DNA from: JAABYT01 sp041581935 | Lineage (GTDB): Bacteria; Pseudomonadota; Gammaproteobacteria; HK1 | Direction: 5' to 3' | Assembly (NCBI GenBank): GCA_041581935.1 | Contig: JBFICP010000020.1 | Coordinates: 1-21,563, forward strand | DNA: 21,563 nt | In this document: in pieces, positions 8,792-15,565 of the stretch | How positions within the stretch are numbered: position 1 is the first letter of the stretch | How the letters are laid out: each line of letters opens with the position of its first letter | Program-made: the position numbers and the translations under genes | The notes under the pieces: model-generated | Told to the model about the DNA's origin: nothing | What the model saw: the letters and a program-made list of their open reading frames with translations, nothing else | Databases searched by the model: none

Positions 8792-10491
8792 GAATGCTCC
8801 TCGGGAAAATGCTCCAGAACCGACTTCAACGGATTGGCCGCCGCCTGCCCGAGGCCGCAGATGGACGCATCCGCCATCACCCGTCCGACTTCGCGCAGCA
8901 GCGGCGGGTCCCAGCGCGAACGGGACATGAGGCTCACGGCCTTCTCGGTGCCGACCCGGCACGGCGTGCACTGCCCGCAGCTTTCGTCTTCGAAGAATCG
9001 CATCAGGTTGAGCGCCACGTCCTTCATATTGTCCTTGTCGCTCAAAATCACCACCGCATGGGACCCGACGAAGCAGCCGTGCTTCTCGAGAGCGCCGAAC
9101 TCGAGCGGCAGGTCCGCCATGCTGGCCGGCAGGATACCGCCCGAGGCGCCGCCCGGGAGATAGCCCTTGAAGGTGTGTCCCTCCAGCATGCCTCCGCAGA
9201 ACTCGTCGATGAGCTCCCGGGCGGTGATGCCCGCGGGGGCGAGCTTGACGCCGGGCTCACGCACGCGCCCCGACACCGAGTAGCTGCGCAATCCCTTGCC
9301 ACCGTTACGGCCGTGGCCCGCGAACCACTCCGCACCCTTTTCCACGATATCGCGCACCCAGTACAGAGTCTCCACGTTCTGCACCAGCGTCGGTCGTCCG
9401 AACAGACCCACTTCCGCCACGTAAGGAGGTCGGTGGCGCGGCAATCCACGCTTGCCCTCAATCGATTCGATCATCGAGGACTCCTCGCCACAGATGTAGG
9501 CGCCGGCGCCGCGGCGAAGATGTACGACCGTGTGCGCCGAAAGGCCGGCCTCATCGATGCGCGCGAGCTCCTTTAAGAGAATCTCGCGCACCGCTGGATA
9601 TTCGTCGCGCAGGTAGATGTAGACCGCTTGCGCCTCGACCGCCCAGGCGCCGATCAGCATGCCCTCGAGGAACCGGTGCGGGCTGCGCTCGAGATAGTAA
9701 CGATCCTTGAACGTCCCCGGCTCGCCCTCGTCGGCGTTCACTGCCATCAGACGCGGGCCTTCGAAGCCGCGCACGATCTGCCATTTGCGTCCGGTGGGAA
9801 ATCCGGCACCGCCGAGACCACGAAGCCCGGCCTTGTCGAGCGCCTCGACGATTGCATCGAGGGCGGCCGTGCCGTCGAGGCATTCGCGCAGCAGCCGATA
9901 ACCGCCGTCCGCGACGTAAGCCGCATGGTCCTCGTAGCCGGGGATCTCGGGGTGCAGGTGGCCGGCATCAGCCGCCGCCATCACCGATTCGACGCTGGCG
10001 TGATCCACGTGATGGTGTCCCACCTCGGCGACCGGCGCCGTGTCGCAACGCCCCATGCAGGGCGCACGCACCACGCGAACGCGTTTCGTATCGGCCGCGC
10101 CGGAAAGGGCTCCGAGCAATGCCTGCGCGCCTGCCAGCTCGCAGCTCAGACTGTCGCATACGCGGATGGTAATGGGCGGCAGGGTCTCGCCGTCGGTCAC
10201 CACATCGAAGTGCGCATAAAAAGTCGCAACCTCGTAGACCTCGGCCATCGCCAGGCGCATCTCCTCGGCGAGCGCCGCCAGACGCGCCGCCGAGATCGAC
10301 CCGTACCGATCCTGGATGAGATGCAGATACTCGATGAGCAGATCGCGTTGCCGTGGACGATCGGCGAGCAGCGCTCGGATCTCGTCGCGGGCTATCGGAT
10401 CGACCTGACGGCCTTTGGGTACCGGTCGCGAGCGTCCGCGTTTACCGCCCGGATGTCGGCGTCGTTTGACCGTTTGCTTGTTTTCGGACAT
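8788..10491 (-). CDS. fdh1B: Formate dehydrogenase beta subunit, NuoE-NuoF fusion (FDH1 beta type)
   Basis: This is the diaphorase subunit that passes formate electrons to NAD+. It fuses two complex-I-like modules in 567 aa. The N-terminal NuoE/FdsG-like part carries a thioredoxin-fold [2Fe-2S] site (C112, C117, C145, C149). The NuoF/FdsB-like part has the FMN/NAD motifs GLRGLGGAGFPTGRKW (from 223) and GAGAYICGEESS, then the [4Fe-4S] ligands in ESCGQCTPC and the following SICGLGQ. The same fusion and length are known in the beta subunit of Methylorubrum extorquens FDH1, whereas Cupriavidus/Rhodobacter FdsG and FdsB are separate. The first 30 residues are strongly basic. The start ATG 10491 follows sucD by 65 bases, consistent with one operon. 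The frame stays open well upstream, but that part is an antisense-like shadow of sucD. Confidence 0.95.
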   Translation of the reverse strand: MSENKQTVKRRRHPGGKRGRSRPVPKGRQVDPIARDEIRALLADRPRQRDLLIEYLHLIQDRYGSISAARLAALAEEMRLAMAEVYEVATFYAHFDVVTDGETLPPITIRVCDSLSCELAGAQALLGALSGAADTKRVRVVRAPCMGRCDTAPVAEVGHHHVDHASVESVMAAADAGHLHPEIPGYEDHAAYVADGGYRLLRECLDGTAALDAIVEALDKAGLRGLGGAGFPTGRKWQIVRGFEGPRLMAVNADEGEPGTFKDRYYLERSPHRFLEGMLIGAWAVEAQAVYIYLRDEYPAVREILLKELARIDEAGLSAHTVVHLRRGAGAYICGEESSMIESIEGKRGLPRHRPPYVAEVGLFGRPTLVQNVETLYWVRDIVEKGAEWFAGHGRNGGKGLRSYSVSGRVREPGVKLAPAGITARELIDEFCGGMLEGHTFKGYLPGGASGGILPASMADLPLEFGALEKHGCFVGSHAVVILSDKDNMKDVALNLMRFFEDESCGQCTPCRVGTEKAVSLMSRSRWDPPLLREVGRVMADASICGLGQAAANPLKSVLEHFPEEHS

Positions 10492-10556
10492 GGCCTCGTG
10501 ACGTCGGTCTGTTATCGTGCGCCGCGCATCCCGGCGGCGCCTCTCGAGTGTAGTCG

Positions 10557-11432
10557 CTACGCGGACAGAACTTTCGCCATGGTAGAAGCAATCGCCGCCG
10601 GCGACGACGGTATGTGCACACCGGCGCGTCGCAGGGCTTCCAGCTTCTCCTCGGCGGCGCCGGTGCCGCCCGCGATGATGGCACCCGCGTGGCCCATGCG
10701 TCGACCCGTCGGCGCCGTGACGCCGGCGATGAACCCGACGATCGGCTTGCGGCCGCGCTCGCCGGCAAGAAACTCGGCGGCCTGCTCCTCCTCGGTTCCA
10801 CCGATCTCGCCGATCAGAATGATGCCTTCGGTTTCCGGGTCGGCAAGGAACAGCTCGAGGCATTCGATATAGCCCATGCCGTGCACCGGATCGCCGCCGA
10901 TGCCGACCACCGTCGTCTGTCCGAGTCCGGCGGCGGTCGTCTGCGCGGCCACCTCGTAGGTGAGAGTGCCCGAGCGCGAAACGATGCCAATGCGTCCGCG
11001 CCGGTGGATGAGGCCGGGCATGATGCCGATCTTGCACTCGTCGGGGGTGATGATCCCCGGCGTGTTGGGACCTATGAGGCGCGTCCCGGTGCCTTCGAGC
11101 GCGCGGTGCACCCGCACCATGTCGAGCACCGGGATGCCCTCGGTAATGCACACGATGAGCGGTACCTCTGCGGTAATCGCTTCCAGAATGGCGTCGGCCG
11201 CACGCGCCGGCGGCACATAAACGACGCTCACGTCGGCACCGGTGGCCTCGACGGCCTGATCAACGCGATCGAACACGGGCAGATAGAGATGCTTGCTGCC
11301 GCCCTTGCCAGGTGTGACGCCGGCCACCAGGCGCGTGCCGTAGGCGATGGCGCGCTCGCAGTGAAAGGTGCCCTGGGCGCCGGTAATACCCTGGCAGATG
11401 ACCTTGGTTTCGGCTCCGACGAGTATGGCCAT
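10557..11432 (-). CDS. sucD: SucD-like alpha subunit of NDP-forming acyl-CoA (succinate/malate) ligase
   Basis: Alpha subunit of an ATP/GTP-dependent acyl-CoA ligase of the succinyl-CoA synthetase family (291 aa, usual length). The CoA-binding residues TGAQ (17-20), GVTPGKGG (38-45) and CITEGIP (95-101) are present, as are SRSGTLTYE (152-160, with substrate-side Y159) and the phosphohistidine loop GHAGAI with H248. All catalytic features are therefore intact. It follows sucC by 20 bases and leads into fdh1BA, so the ligase is likely co-expressed with formate dehydrogenase rather than with TCA-cycle genes. The partner beta subunit is unusual, so the acid activated may not be succinate; malate-CoA ligase (MtkB) is one alternative, although the GPNTPGIITP segment resembles SucD more than MtkB. 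Confidence 0.88.
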   Translation of the reverse strand: MAILVGAETKVICQGITGAQGTFHCERAIAYGTRLVAGVTPGKGGSKHLYLPVFDRVDQAVEATGADVSVVYVPPARAADAILEAITAEVPLIVCITEGIPVLDMVRVHRALEGTGTRLIGPNTPGIITPDECKIGIMPGLIHRRGRIGIVSRSGTLTYEVAAQTTAAGLGQTTVVGIGGDPVHGMGYIECLELFLADPETEGIILIGEIGGTEEEQAAEFLAGERGRKPIVGFIAGVTAPTGRRMGHAGAIIAGGTGAAEEKLEALRRAGVHIPSSPAAIASTMAKVLSA

Positions 11433-11452
11433 TTGACAACCGCCGCGCGCGC

Positions 11453-12610
11453 TCAGGCGGCCGCCGCGACCACCTTCTCGGCGGCTTCCTGCAAGGTGTC
11501 GGCCGGCGTGAACGGAATACCCATGTCGCGTAGCGTCTTCTTTCCGAGATCGCGGTTGGTCCCCTCGAAACGGACCACCAGTGGCACTCTGCGCCCGAGC
11601 GCCTTGTATGCGCTGGCCATACCTTCGGCCACTGCGTCGCAGCGGGTGATGCCGCCGCCGATGACGTTGACCAGCACCACTTTGACGTCGGAGTCGGAAA
11701 GCACCATCCGGAATGCGGCCGCAATCTCCTCGCGGCTCGCCACCGGCGGCACGTCGAGGAAGTTGGCGGGCTCGCCGCCACAAAGCTTGACGATGTCCAT
11801 GGTGGCCATCGCGAGCGCCGCGCCATTGACCATGCAGCCGATGTTTCCGGGAAGCTTCAGATAGTTGAACCCGTGACGCGCGCGCTCGAGCTTGCCCGGG
11901 TCCTCGGCGTCGCGCAGATCTTCGATCTCCTTGTGACGAAAGAGCGCGTTGTCGTCGATGCTCATCTTCGCATCCAGCGCGAGCACGCCGCCGTCCCGGG
12001 TCACCACCATGGGATTGATCTCGACGAGCGACGCATCGTAGTCGACGAAGGCGGAATACATGCCGAGCATGATGCCTTCCGCCGATTGCGCCTGAGCGCC
12101 CTCGAGGCCGATGGCTTCGGCCTCGGCGCGCGCGCGGGCGCTCGTCAGTCCCTCGTCCGGATCGACGGCCAGCCTGCGAATTTGCGTGGGATCCTCACGG
12201 GCAACGTCCTCGATGTCGGTGCCGCCCTGGGTCGACGACATGAGCATGACCCGCGAGGACACGCGGTCAACGGCCATGCCGAGATACAGCTCTCGGGTGA
12301 CGTCGCAGGCTTCTTCCACGTAGACCCGGGTGACGCGCTCGCCGCCGGCACCGGTCTGGGGCGTGGACAGGGTCGCTCCGAGCATCGCGGACGCGGTTTC
12401 GCGTACGTCCGGAATCGAACGCACCAGCCTCACGCCACCCGCACGGCCGCGATCGCCGGCGAGAATCTGCGCCTTGACCGCCCAGCCGGTGCCGCCGATG
12501 TCGCCGGCCACTTTCTCCGCTTCCTCGGCGGTAAAGGCAACCCCGCCGCGCGGCAGGGGCACCCCGTATCGGGCCAGCAGCTGCTTGGCCTGGTACTCGT
12601 GAATATTCAT
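11453..12610 (-). CDS. sucC: SucC-like beta subunit of NDP-forming acyl-CoA ligase, with altered substrate and nucleotide loops
   Basis: ATP-grasp beta subunit that pairs with the SucD-like protein (385 aa; E. coli SucC 388). It begins MNIHEYQAKQLLARYGVP, which fixes the start at ATG 12610, and keeps K46, N262 (GCMVNGA) and the LVEINP segment. Three normally conserved places differ by eye from SucC: AGGRGKAGG is AGDRGRAGG (D53), DVGGGA is DVPPVA (286-291), and the substrate loop NIFGGIVRCD is NVIGGGITRCD, one residue longer (315-325). The segment WAVKAQ and the short stretch after AGGVRL resemble malate thiokinase MtkA. A 17-bp palindrome lies 37 bases upstream, so expression is probably controlled by the neighbouring GntR protein. 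The true acid substrate is unknown; the call is for the family only. Confidence 0.85.
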   Translation of the reverse strand: MNIHEYQAKQLLARYGVPLPRGGVAFTAEEAEKVAGDIGGTGWAVKAQILAGDRGRAGGVRLVRSIPDVRETASAMLGATLSTPQTGAGGERVTRVYVEEACDVTRELYLGMAVDRVSSRVMLMSSTQGGTDIEDVAREDPTQIRRLAVDPDEGLTSARARAEAEAIGLEGAQAQSAEGIMLGMYSAFVDYDASLVEINPMVVTRDGGVLALDAKMSIDDNALFRHKEIEDLRDAEDPGKLERARHGFNYLKLPGNIGCMVNGAALAMATMDIVKLCGGEPANFLDVPPVASREEIAAAFRMVLSDSDVKVVLVNVIGGGITRCDAVAEGMASAYKALGRRVPLVVRFEGTNRDLGKKTLRDMGIPFTPADTLQEAAEKVVAAAA

Positions 12611-12646
12611 GCCATCCCGCCCGCCAGCCTCCGGCCCCCCGGAATT

Positions 12647-12663
12647 TGGTATACCGTATACCA
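12647..12663. promoter_or_regulatory. Predicted GntR operator O1 (sucC side)
   Basis: TGGTATACCGTATACCA is a perfect 8-1-8 palindrome built from two GTATAC hexamers. It lies 37-53 bases upstream of the sucC start codon, where a promoter for the leftward operon would be expected. A near-identical copy sits 112 bases away (centre to centre) beside gntR. FCD-type GntR regulators commonly bind TGGT...ACCA or GTATAC-type palindromes. Confidence 0.8.
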
Positions 12664-12738
12664 GCTCATCGGAGCACACAAGGCAGGGGCGCCGGCGCCC
12701 GGTTGCCAATCCCATCGGGTGCCACCGCGGGGCAATGA

Positions 12739-12767
12739 TTGTCGCTCGCCAGCGCAATTGGTATTCT
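12739..12767 (+). promoter_or_regulatory. Predicted sigma-70 promoter of gntR
   Basis: TTGTCG (12739-12744) and TATTCT (12762-12767) are separated by exactly 17 bases and fit -35/-10 boxes of moderate strength. The -10 box is inside operator O2, so binding there should block initiation. The start site would be about 12774, giving a leader of roughly 50 bases to the TTG start. Confidence 0.5.
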
Positions 12768-12775
12768 GTATACCA
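12759..12775. promoter_or_regulatory. Predicted GntR operator O2 (gntR side)
   Basis: TGGTATTCTGTATACCA is an 8-1-8 palindrome with a single mismatch between arms and matches O1 at 15 of 17 positions. It overlaps the predicted -10 box of gntR, pointing to autorepression. Flanking bases are AT-rich on both sides (CAAT and AATA). Confidence 0.8.
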
Positions 12776-12779
12776 AATA

Positions 12780-12795
12780 CCGGGAGGCGTCCCGG
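12780..12795 (+). other. Small hairpin in the gntR leader
   Basis: CCGGGAGGCGTCCCGG can fold into a perfect 6-bp stem with a 4-base loop. It lies immediately downstream of the predicted gntR transcription start and 31 bases before the chosen start codon. It may protect the 5' end of the message; no terminator U-tract follows. Confidence 0.4.
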
Positions 12796-12826
12796 CGTCG
12801 ATCGAACCGCTGGCGAGGTGGATGTC

Positions 12827-13516
12827 TTGGCAACCGTTTCACTGTCCCTGAGTCCCGTGGACGGCGGTCTTGTGCTGAAGGATCGCATCTATCAGGAGCT
12901 CAAACGAGCGATTATCGCGGTCGACGTCTATGCCGATGACAAAGAGCATCGGCTCGACGAACGCCAGCTCTCCGAGGACCTGGGGGTCAGCCGCACGCCG
13001 ATTCGCGAGGCACTTTGCCGGCTCGAGATCGACGGCTTCGTGCGCACCATTCCGCGCCGCGGCGCGTTCGTCGCCCGCAAGAGCAAGAAGGAAATTCTGG
13101 AAATGATCACGGTGTGGGCGGCGCTCGAGAGCATGGCCGCGCGCCTCATCACCGAGCACGCGAGCGACGAGGAGATCGCGACGCTGCGCAACATGTTCGC
13201 GACCTTCGACGAAGCAAAGGTCGCGGCGAACATCGACGAGTACTCCGAGACCAACATCGAATTCCACCAGGCGCTGTTGAACCTCAGTCACTGCGATCTG
13301 CTGAAAAAAATGACCGAGAACCTGTTCCTGCACATGCGCTCGATACGCCGGCGCACGATCTCGGAGGATAACCGGGCGAATCGCTCGATCATCGACCACA
13401 TGCACATCATCGAAGCACTGGAAGCGCGAGATGCGGATCTCGCCGAGAAGCTCGTCCGCCAACACACACTCGATCTGGCGGCTCACGTGGAAAAGAACGT
13501 CGACTGGCTCGACTAG
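12827..13516 (+). CDS. GntR-family transcriptional regulator with FCD effector domain
   Basis: A DNA-binding repressor or activator predicted to control both flanking operons. The N-terminal winged helix-turn-helix is clear: YQELKRAIIA, then RLDERQLSEDLGVSRTPIREALCRLEIDGFV and a PRRGAFV wing. The helical C-terminal FCD domain has FHQALL and DHMHIIEALEARDADLAEKLVRQH, including histidines usually involved in metal or ligand binding. The conserved Asp before FH is replaced by Asn or Glu (NIEFH). The frame has no ATG in a suitable place. I chose TTG 12827 (229 aa) because GAGG lies 8 bases before it; GTG 12818 is an alternative. A TTG start would keep regulator levels low. The lyase gene follows after 52 bases. 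The effector is unknown but is likely a substrate or CoA-ester of this pathway. Confidence 0.9.
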   Translation: MATVSLSLSPVDGGLVLKDRIYQELKRAIIAVDVYADDKEHRLDERQLSEDLGVSRTPIREALCRLEIDGFVRTIPRRGAFVARKSKKEILEMITVWAALESMAARLITEHASDEEIATLRNMFATFDEAKVAANIDEYSETNIEFHQALLNLSHCDLLKKMTENLFLHMRSIRRRTISEDNRANRSIIDHMHIIEALEARDADLAEKLVRQHTLDLAAHVEKNVDWLD

Positions 13517-13568
13517 CGCGTAGCCAATCGCAGCAGCCGGTGACGGCCTCACGACAGGAGAACCACAC

Positions 13569-15323
13569 ATGTCCACCGTAGCCAAAGAAGCGAAACGCAG
13601 ATCCGACACCGCGACCGACACCCTTGCCGAGAAGAGCCGATCGGCGGACGTCGTCTCCGGCGGACATCTCGTCGCCAAGGCCCTCAAGAACGAAGGCGTC
13701 GACACCATCTTTACCCTGTGTGGCGGCCACATCATCGATATCTACGATGGCTGCGTCGACGAGGGCATAAGGGTCATCGACGTGCGCCACGAGCAGGTTG
13801 CCGCCCACGCGGCCGACGGCTACGCGCGCCAGACTGGCGGTCTCGGTTGTGTCGTGACGACAGCGGGTCCGGGCTGCACCAATGCGATCACGGGCATCGC
13901 GACCGCGTTTCGCTCGGAGAGCCCGGTGCTGCACATCGGCGGCCAGGGTGCGCTCACCCAGCACAAGATGGGTTCGTTGCAGGATCTCCCCCATGTGGAC
14001 ATTCTTGCGCCGATTACGAAGTTCTCGGCGAGCGTGAGCTCCACCGAGAGGGCCGCCGACATGGTCTCCATGGCGGCGAGAGAGTGCTTCGCGGGCGCTC
14101 CCGGCCCCAGCTATCTCGAAATTCCGCGCGACGTCCTGGATCGCGAGGTGCCGCTCGAGAAGGCGGTGATCCCCGAGCCCGGTCGATACCGTGCATCGAC
14201 CCGCTCGCTTGGCGACCCGGCCGATATCGAAAAGCTTGCCGATCTGCTCGTCGACTCGGAAAGACCCGCGATCCTGCTCGGCAGCCAAGTATGGACCGTC
14301 CGCGGTCACGCCGAAGCCGTGGATCTGGTGCGCAAGCTGAACATCCCGGCCTACTTCAACGGCTCCGGCAGGGGGTTGCTGCCGCCGGGCGATCCCCATC
14401 ACTTCCACCGAACGCGCCGGGATGCGTTCAACAAGGCCGACGTCATTGTCATCGTCGGCACGCCGTTCGATTTCCGCATGGGTTACGGAAAACGGCTGCG
14501 CCAGGACGCGAAAGTGGTTCAGATCGACCTCGACTATCGCACCGTTGGCAAGAATCGTGACGTCTCGCTGGGTCTCGTTGGCGATCCGGGCGTCATTCTG
14601 AAGGCCGTCGGCGATGCCGCCACCGGTCGGAGCGACAATCGGGCCAAATCGCGCGAGGGATGGCTCGAGGAGCTGCGTGCGCTCGAGGCGGAGAAGACCG
14701 AGAAGCTGATGCCACTGTTCCGATCGGACAACAATCCGATTCATCCCTACCGAGTCGCGTGGGAGCTCAACGAGTTTCTTACCGAGGATACCGTTTACAT
14801 CGGTGACGGCGGCGACGTCGTCACCATCAGCGCTCAGGCCGTGCAGCCGCGTACCCCCGGGCATTGGATGGACCCGGGCGCACTCGGGTCGCTCGGCGTG
14901 GGCACCGGTTTCGCCATGGCCGCCAAGCTCGCGCATCCCGCGAACGAGGTGCTGTGTTATTACGGTGACGGCGCTTTCAGCATGACGGCGTTCGACATGG
15001 AGACCGCCAACCGTTTTGGCGCACCCTACATTGCGGTGATTGGCAATAACTCCGCCATGAACCAAATCCGTTATGGTCAGATCGCCAAGTACGGAAAAGA
15101 GCGCGGGGATGTGGGCAATCTTCTCGGCGATGTGCCCTTCTCGCAGTTCGCGCAGATGCTCGGCGGCTACGGTGAAGAGGTGCGCGAGCCGGGCGAGATT
15201 GCGCCGGCGCTCAAGCGCGCCCGCGAGGCGGTGAAAAGCACCGGTAAATCCGCGGTCGTCAATATCTGGGTGGACCCGAACGAGTATGCGCCGGGAACCA
15301 AGAACCAGACCATGTACAAATAG
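13569..15323 (+). CDS. Thiamine-diphosphate-dependent 2-hydroxyacyl-CoA lyase / oxalyl-CoA decarboxylase-family enzyme
   Basis: A ThDP enzyme of the acetolactate synthase/OXC/HACL superfamily (584 aa). It has the catalytic glutamate in RHEQ (E75), the three-domain layout and the ThDP-Mg motif GDG (466-468) to NN (493-494). The segments FTLCGGHIIDIYDG, GNNSAMNQIRYGQ and the C-terminal tail APGTKNQTMYK recall actinobacterial-type 2-hydroxyacyl-CoA lyases, which cleave 2-hydroxyacyl-CoA to an aldehyde or ketone plus formyl-CoA. Where oxalyl-CoA decarboxylase has the Tyr-Glu pair of GDYEE, this protein has GSLQD (L137, Q138). A charged N-terminal extension of about 28 residues precedes the fold; the start is supported by AGGAGA 7 bases before the ATG. 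The neighbouring formyl-CoA transferase and formate dehydrogenase fit formyl-CoA as a product. Oxalyl-CoA decarboxylase remains the main alternative. Confidence 0.85.
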   Translation: MSTVAKEAKRRSDTATDTLAEKSRSADVVSGGHLVAKALKNEGVDTIFTLCGGHIIDIYDGCVDEGIRVIDVRHEQVAAHAADGYARQTGGLGCVVTTAGPGCTNAITGIATAFRSESPVLHIGGQGALTQHKMGSLQDLPHVDILAPITKFSASVSSTERAADMVSMAARECFAGAPGPSYLEIPRDVLDREVPLEKAVIPEPGRYRASTRSLGDPADIEKLADLLVDSERPAILLGSQVWTVRGHAEAVDLVRKLNIPAYFNGSGRGLLPPGDPHHFHRTRRDAFNKADVIVIVGTPFDFRMGYGKRLRQDAKVVQIDLDYRTVGKNRDVSLGLVGDPGVILKAVGDAATGRSDNRAKSREGWLEELRALEAEKTEKLMPLFRSDNNPIHPYRVAWELNEFLTEDTVYIGDGGDVVTISAQAVQPRTPGHWMDPGALGSLGVGTGFAMAAKLAHPANEVLCYYGDGAFSMTAFDMETANRFGAPYIAVIGNNSAMNQIRYGQIAKYGKERGDVGNLLGDVPFSQFAQMLGGYGEEVREPGEIAPALKRAREAVKSTGKSAVVNIWVDPNEYAPGTKNQTMYK

Positions 15324-15384
15324 CACTGCAGCGGGACGACTGAATAGCTGTGCGCAGTTGTGGAGCACTTTGTCGTAGGGCAAA

Positions 15385-15416
15385 GTCCCCTCCCGTCGCC
15401 CTCGAGGGGGAGGGAC
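15385..15416. repeat. Imperfect GC-rich inverted repeat between the lyase gene and frc
   Basis: GTCCCCTCCC (15385-15394) and GGGGAGGGAC (15407-15416) pair with two mismatches around a CTCGAG-containing loop. C/G-tract inverted repeats of this style occur as dispersed elements in many proteobacterial genomes. With only one copy in this window its repeat nature is a guess. Confidence 0.35.
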
Positions 15417-15496
15417 AGGGAGGGCCCAGGGAGTGGATGATAGACAAGGAGCGCCTATCGAAGGCACGCTTGTTCTACATTTCCGCACAACCATTT

Positions 15497-15527
15497 AGAA
15501 CGGGATGCCGATGCGTCCCGTTCTTTT
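15497..15527 (+). terminator. Intrinsic terminator or attenuator upstream of frc
   Basis: AGAACGGGA (15497-15505) and TCCCGTTCT (15516-15524) form a perfect 9-bp stem with a 10-base loop, followed directly by TTTC. It lies 174 bases after the lyase stop and only 38 bases before the frc start codon, in the direction of transcription. It should stop or reduce read-through from the lyase gene into frc. Confidence 0.7.
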
Positions 15528-15565
15528 CGTAGCGCGCGACAAGACGATTCACGAGAGGTCAGGAA

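Noticed and set aside
6305..9163. A 952-codon open frame on the plus strand antisense to fdh1A
   Set aside because: It is Arg/His/Ala-rich without family motifs and mirrors the third-position GC bias of the real minus-strand gene, which has complete cluster and active-site motifs.
8788..11151. A longer fdh1B starting inside sucD (787 codons)
   Set aside because: The first 220 codons are low-complexity Arg/His/Gly from another frame of sucD; the family N-terminus begins at ATG 10491.
8788..12610. Part of respiratory complex I (NuoE/F/G-like subunits)
   Set aside because: NuoE and NuoF are fused, the NuoG-like protein carries a complete formate dehydrogenase active site, and no membrane subunits follow.
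13569..15323. Reading the TPP enzyme as sulfoacetaldehyde acetyltransferase (Xsc), suggested by the nearby sat gene
   Set aside because: The N-terminal and substrate-region wording does not match Xsc, no pta or sulfonate genes are present, and the frc/fdh context fits formyl-CoA chemistry better.
13407..15494. A 695-codon open frame on the minus strand across the TPP lyase gene
   Set aside because: Antisense shadow of a gene with clear ThDP motifs; no recognisable domain or ribosome site of its own.
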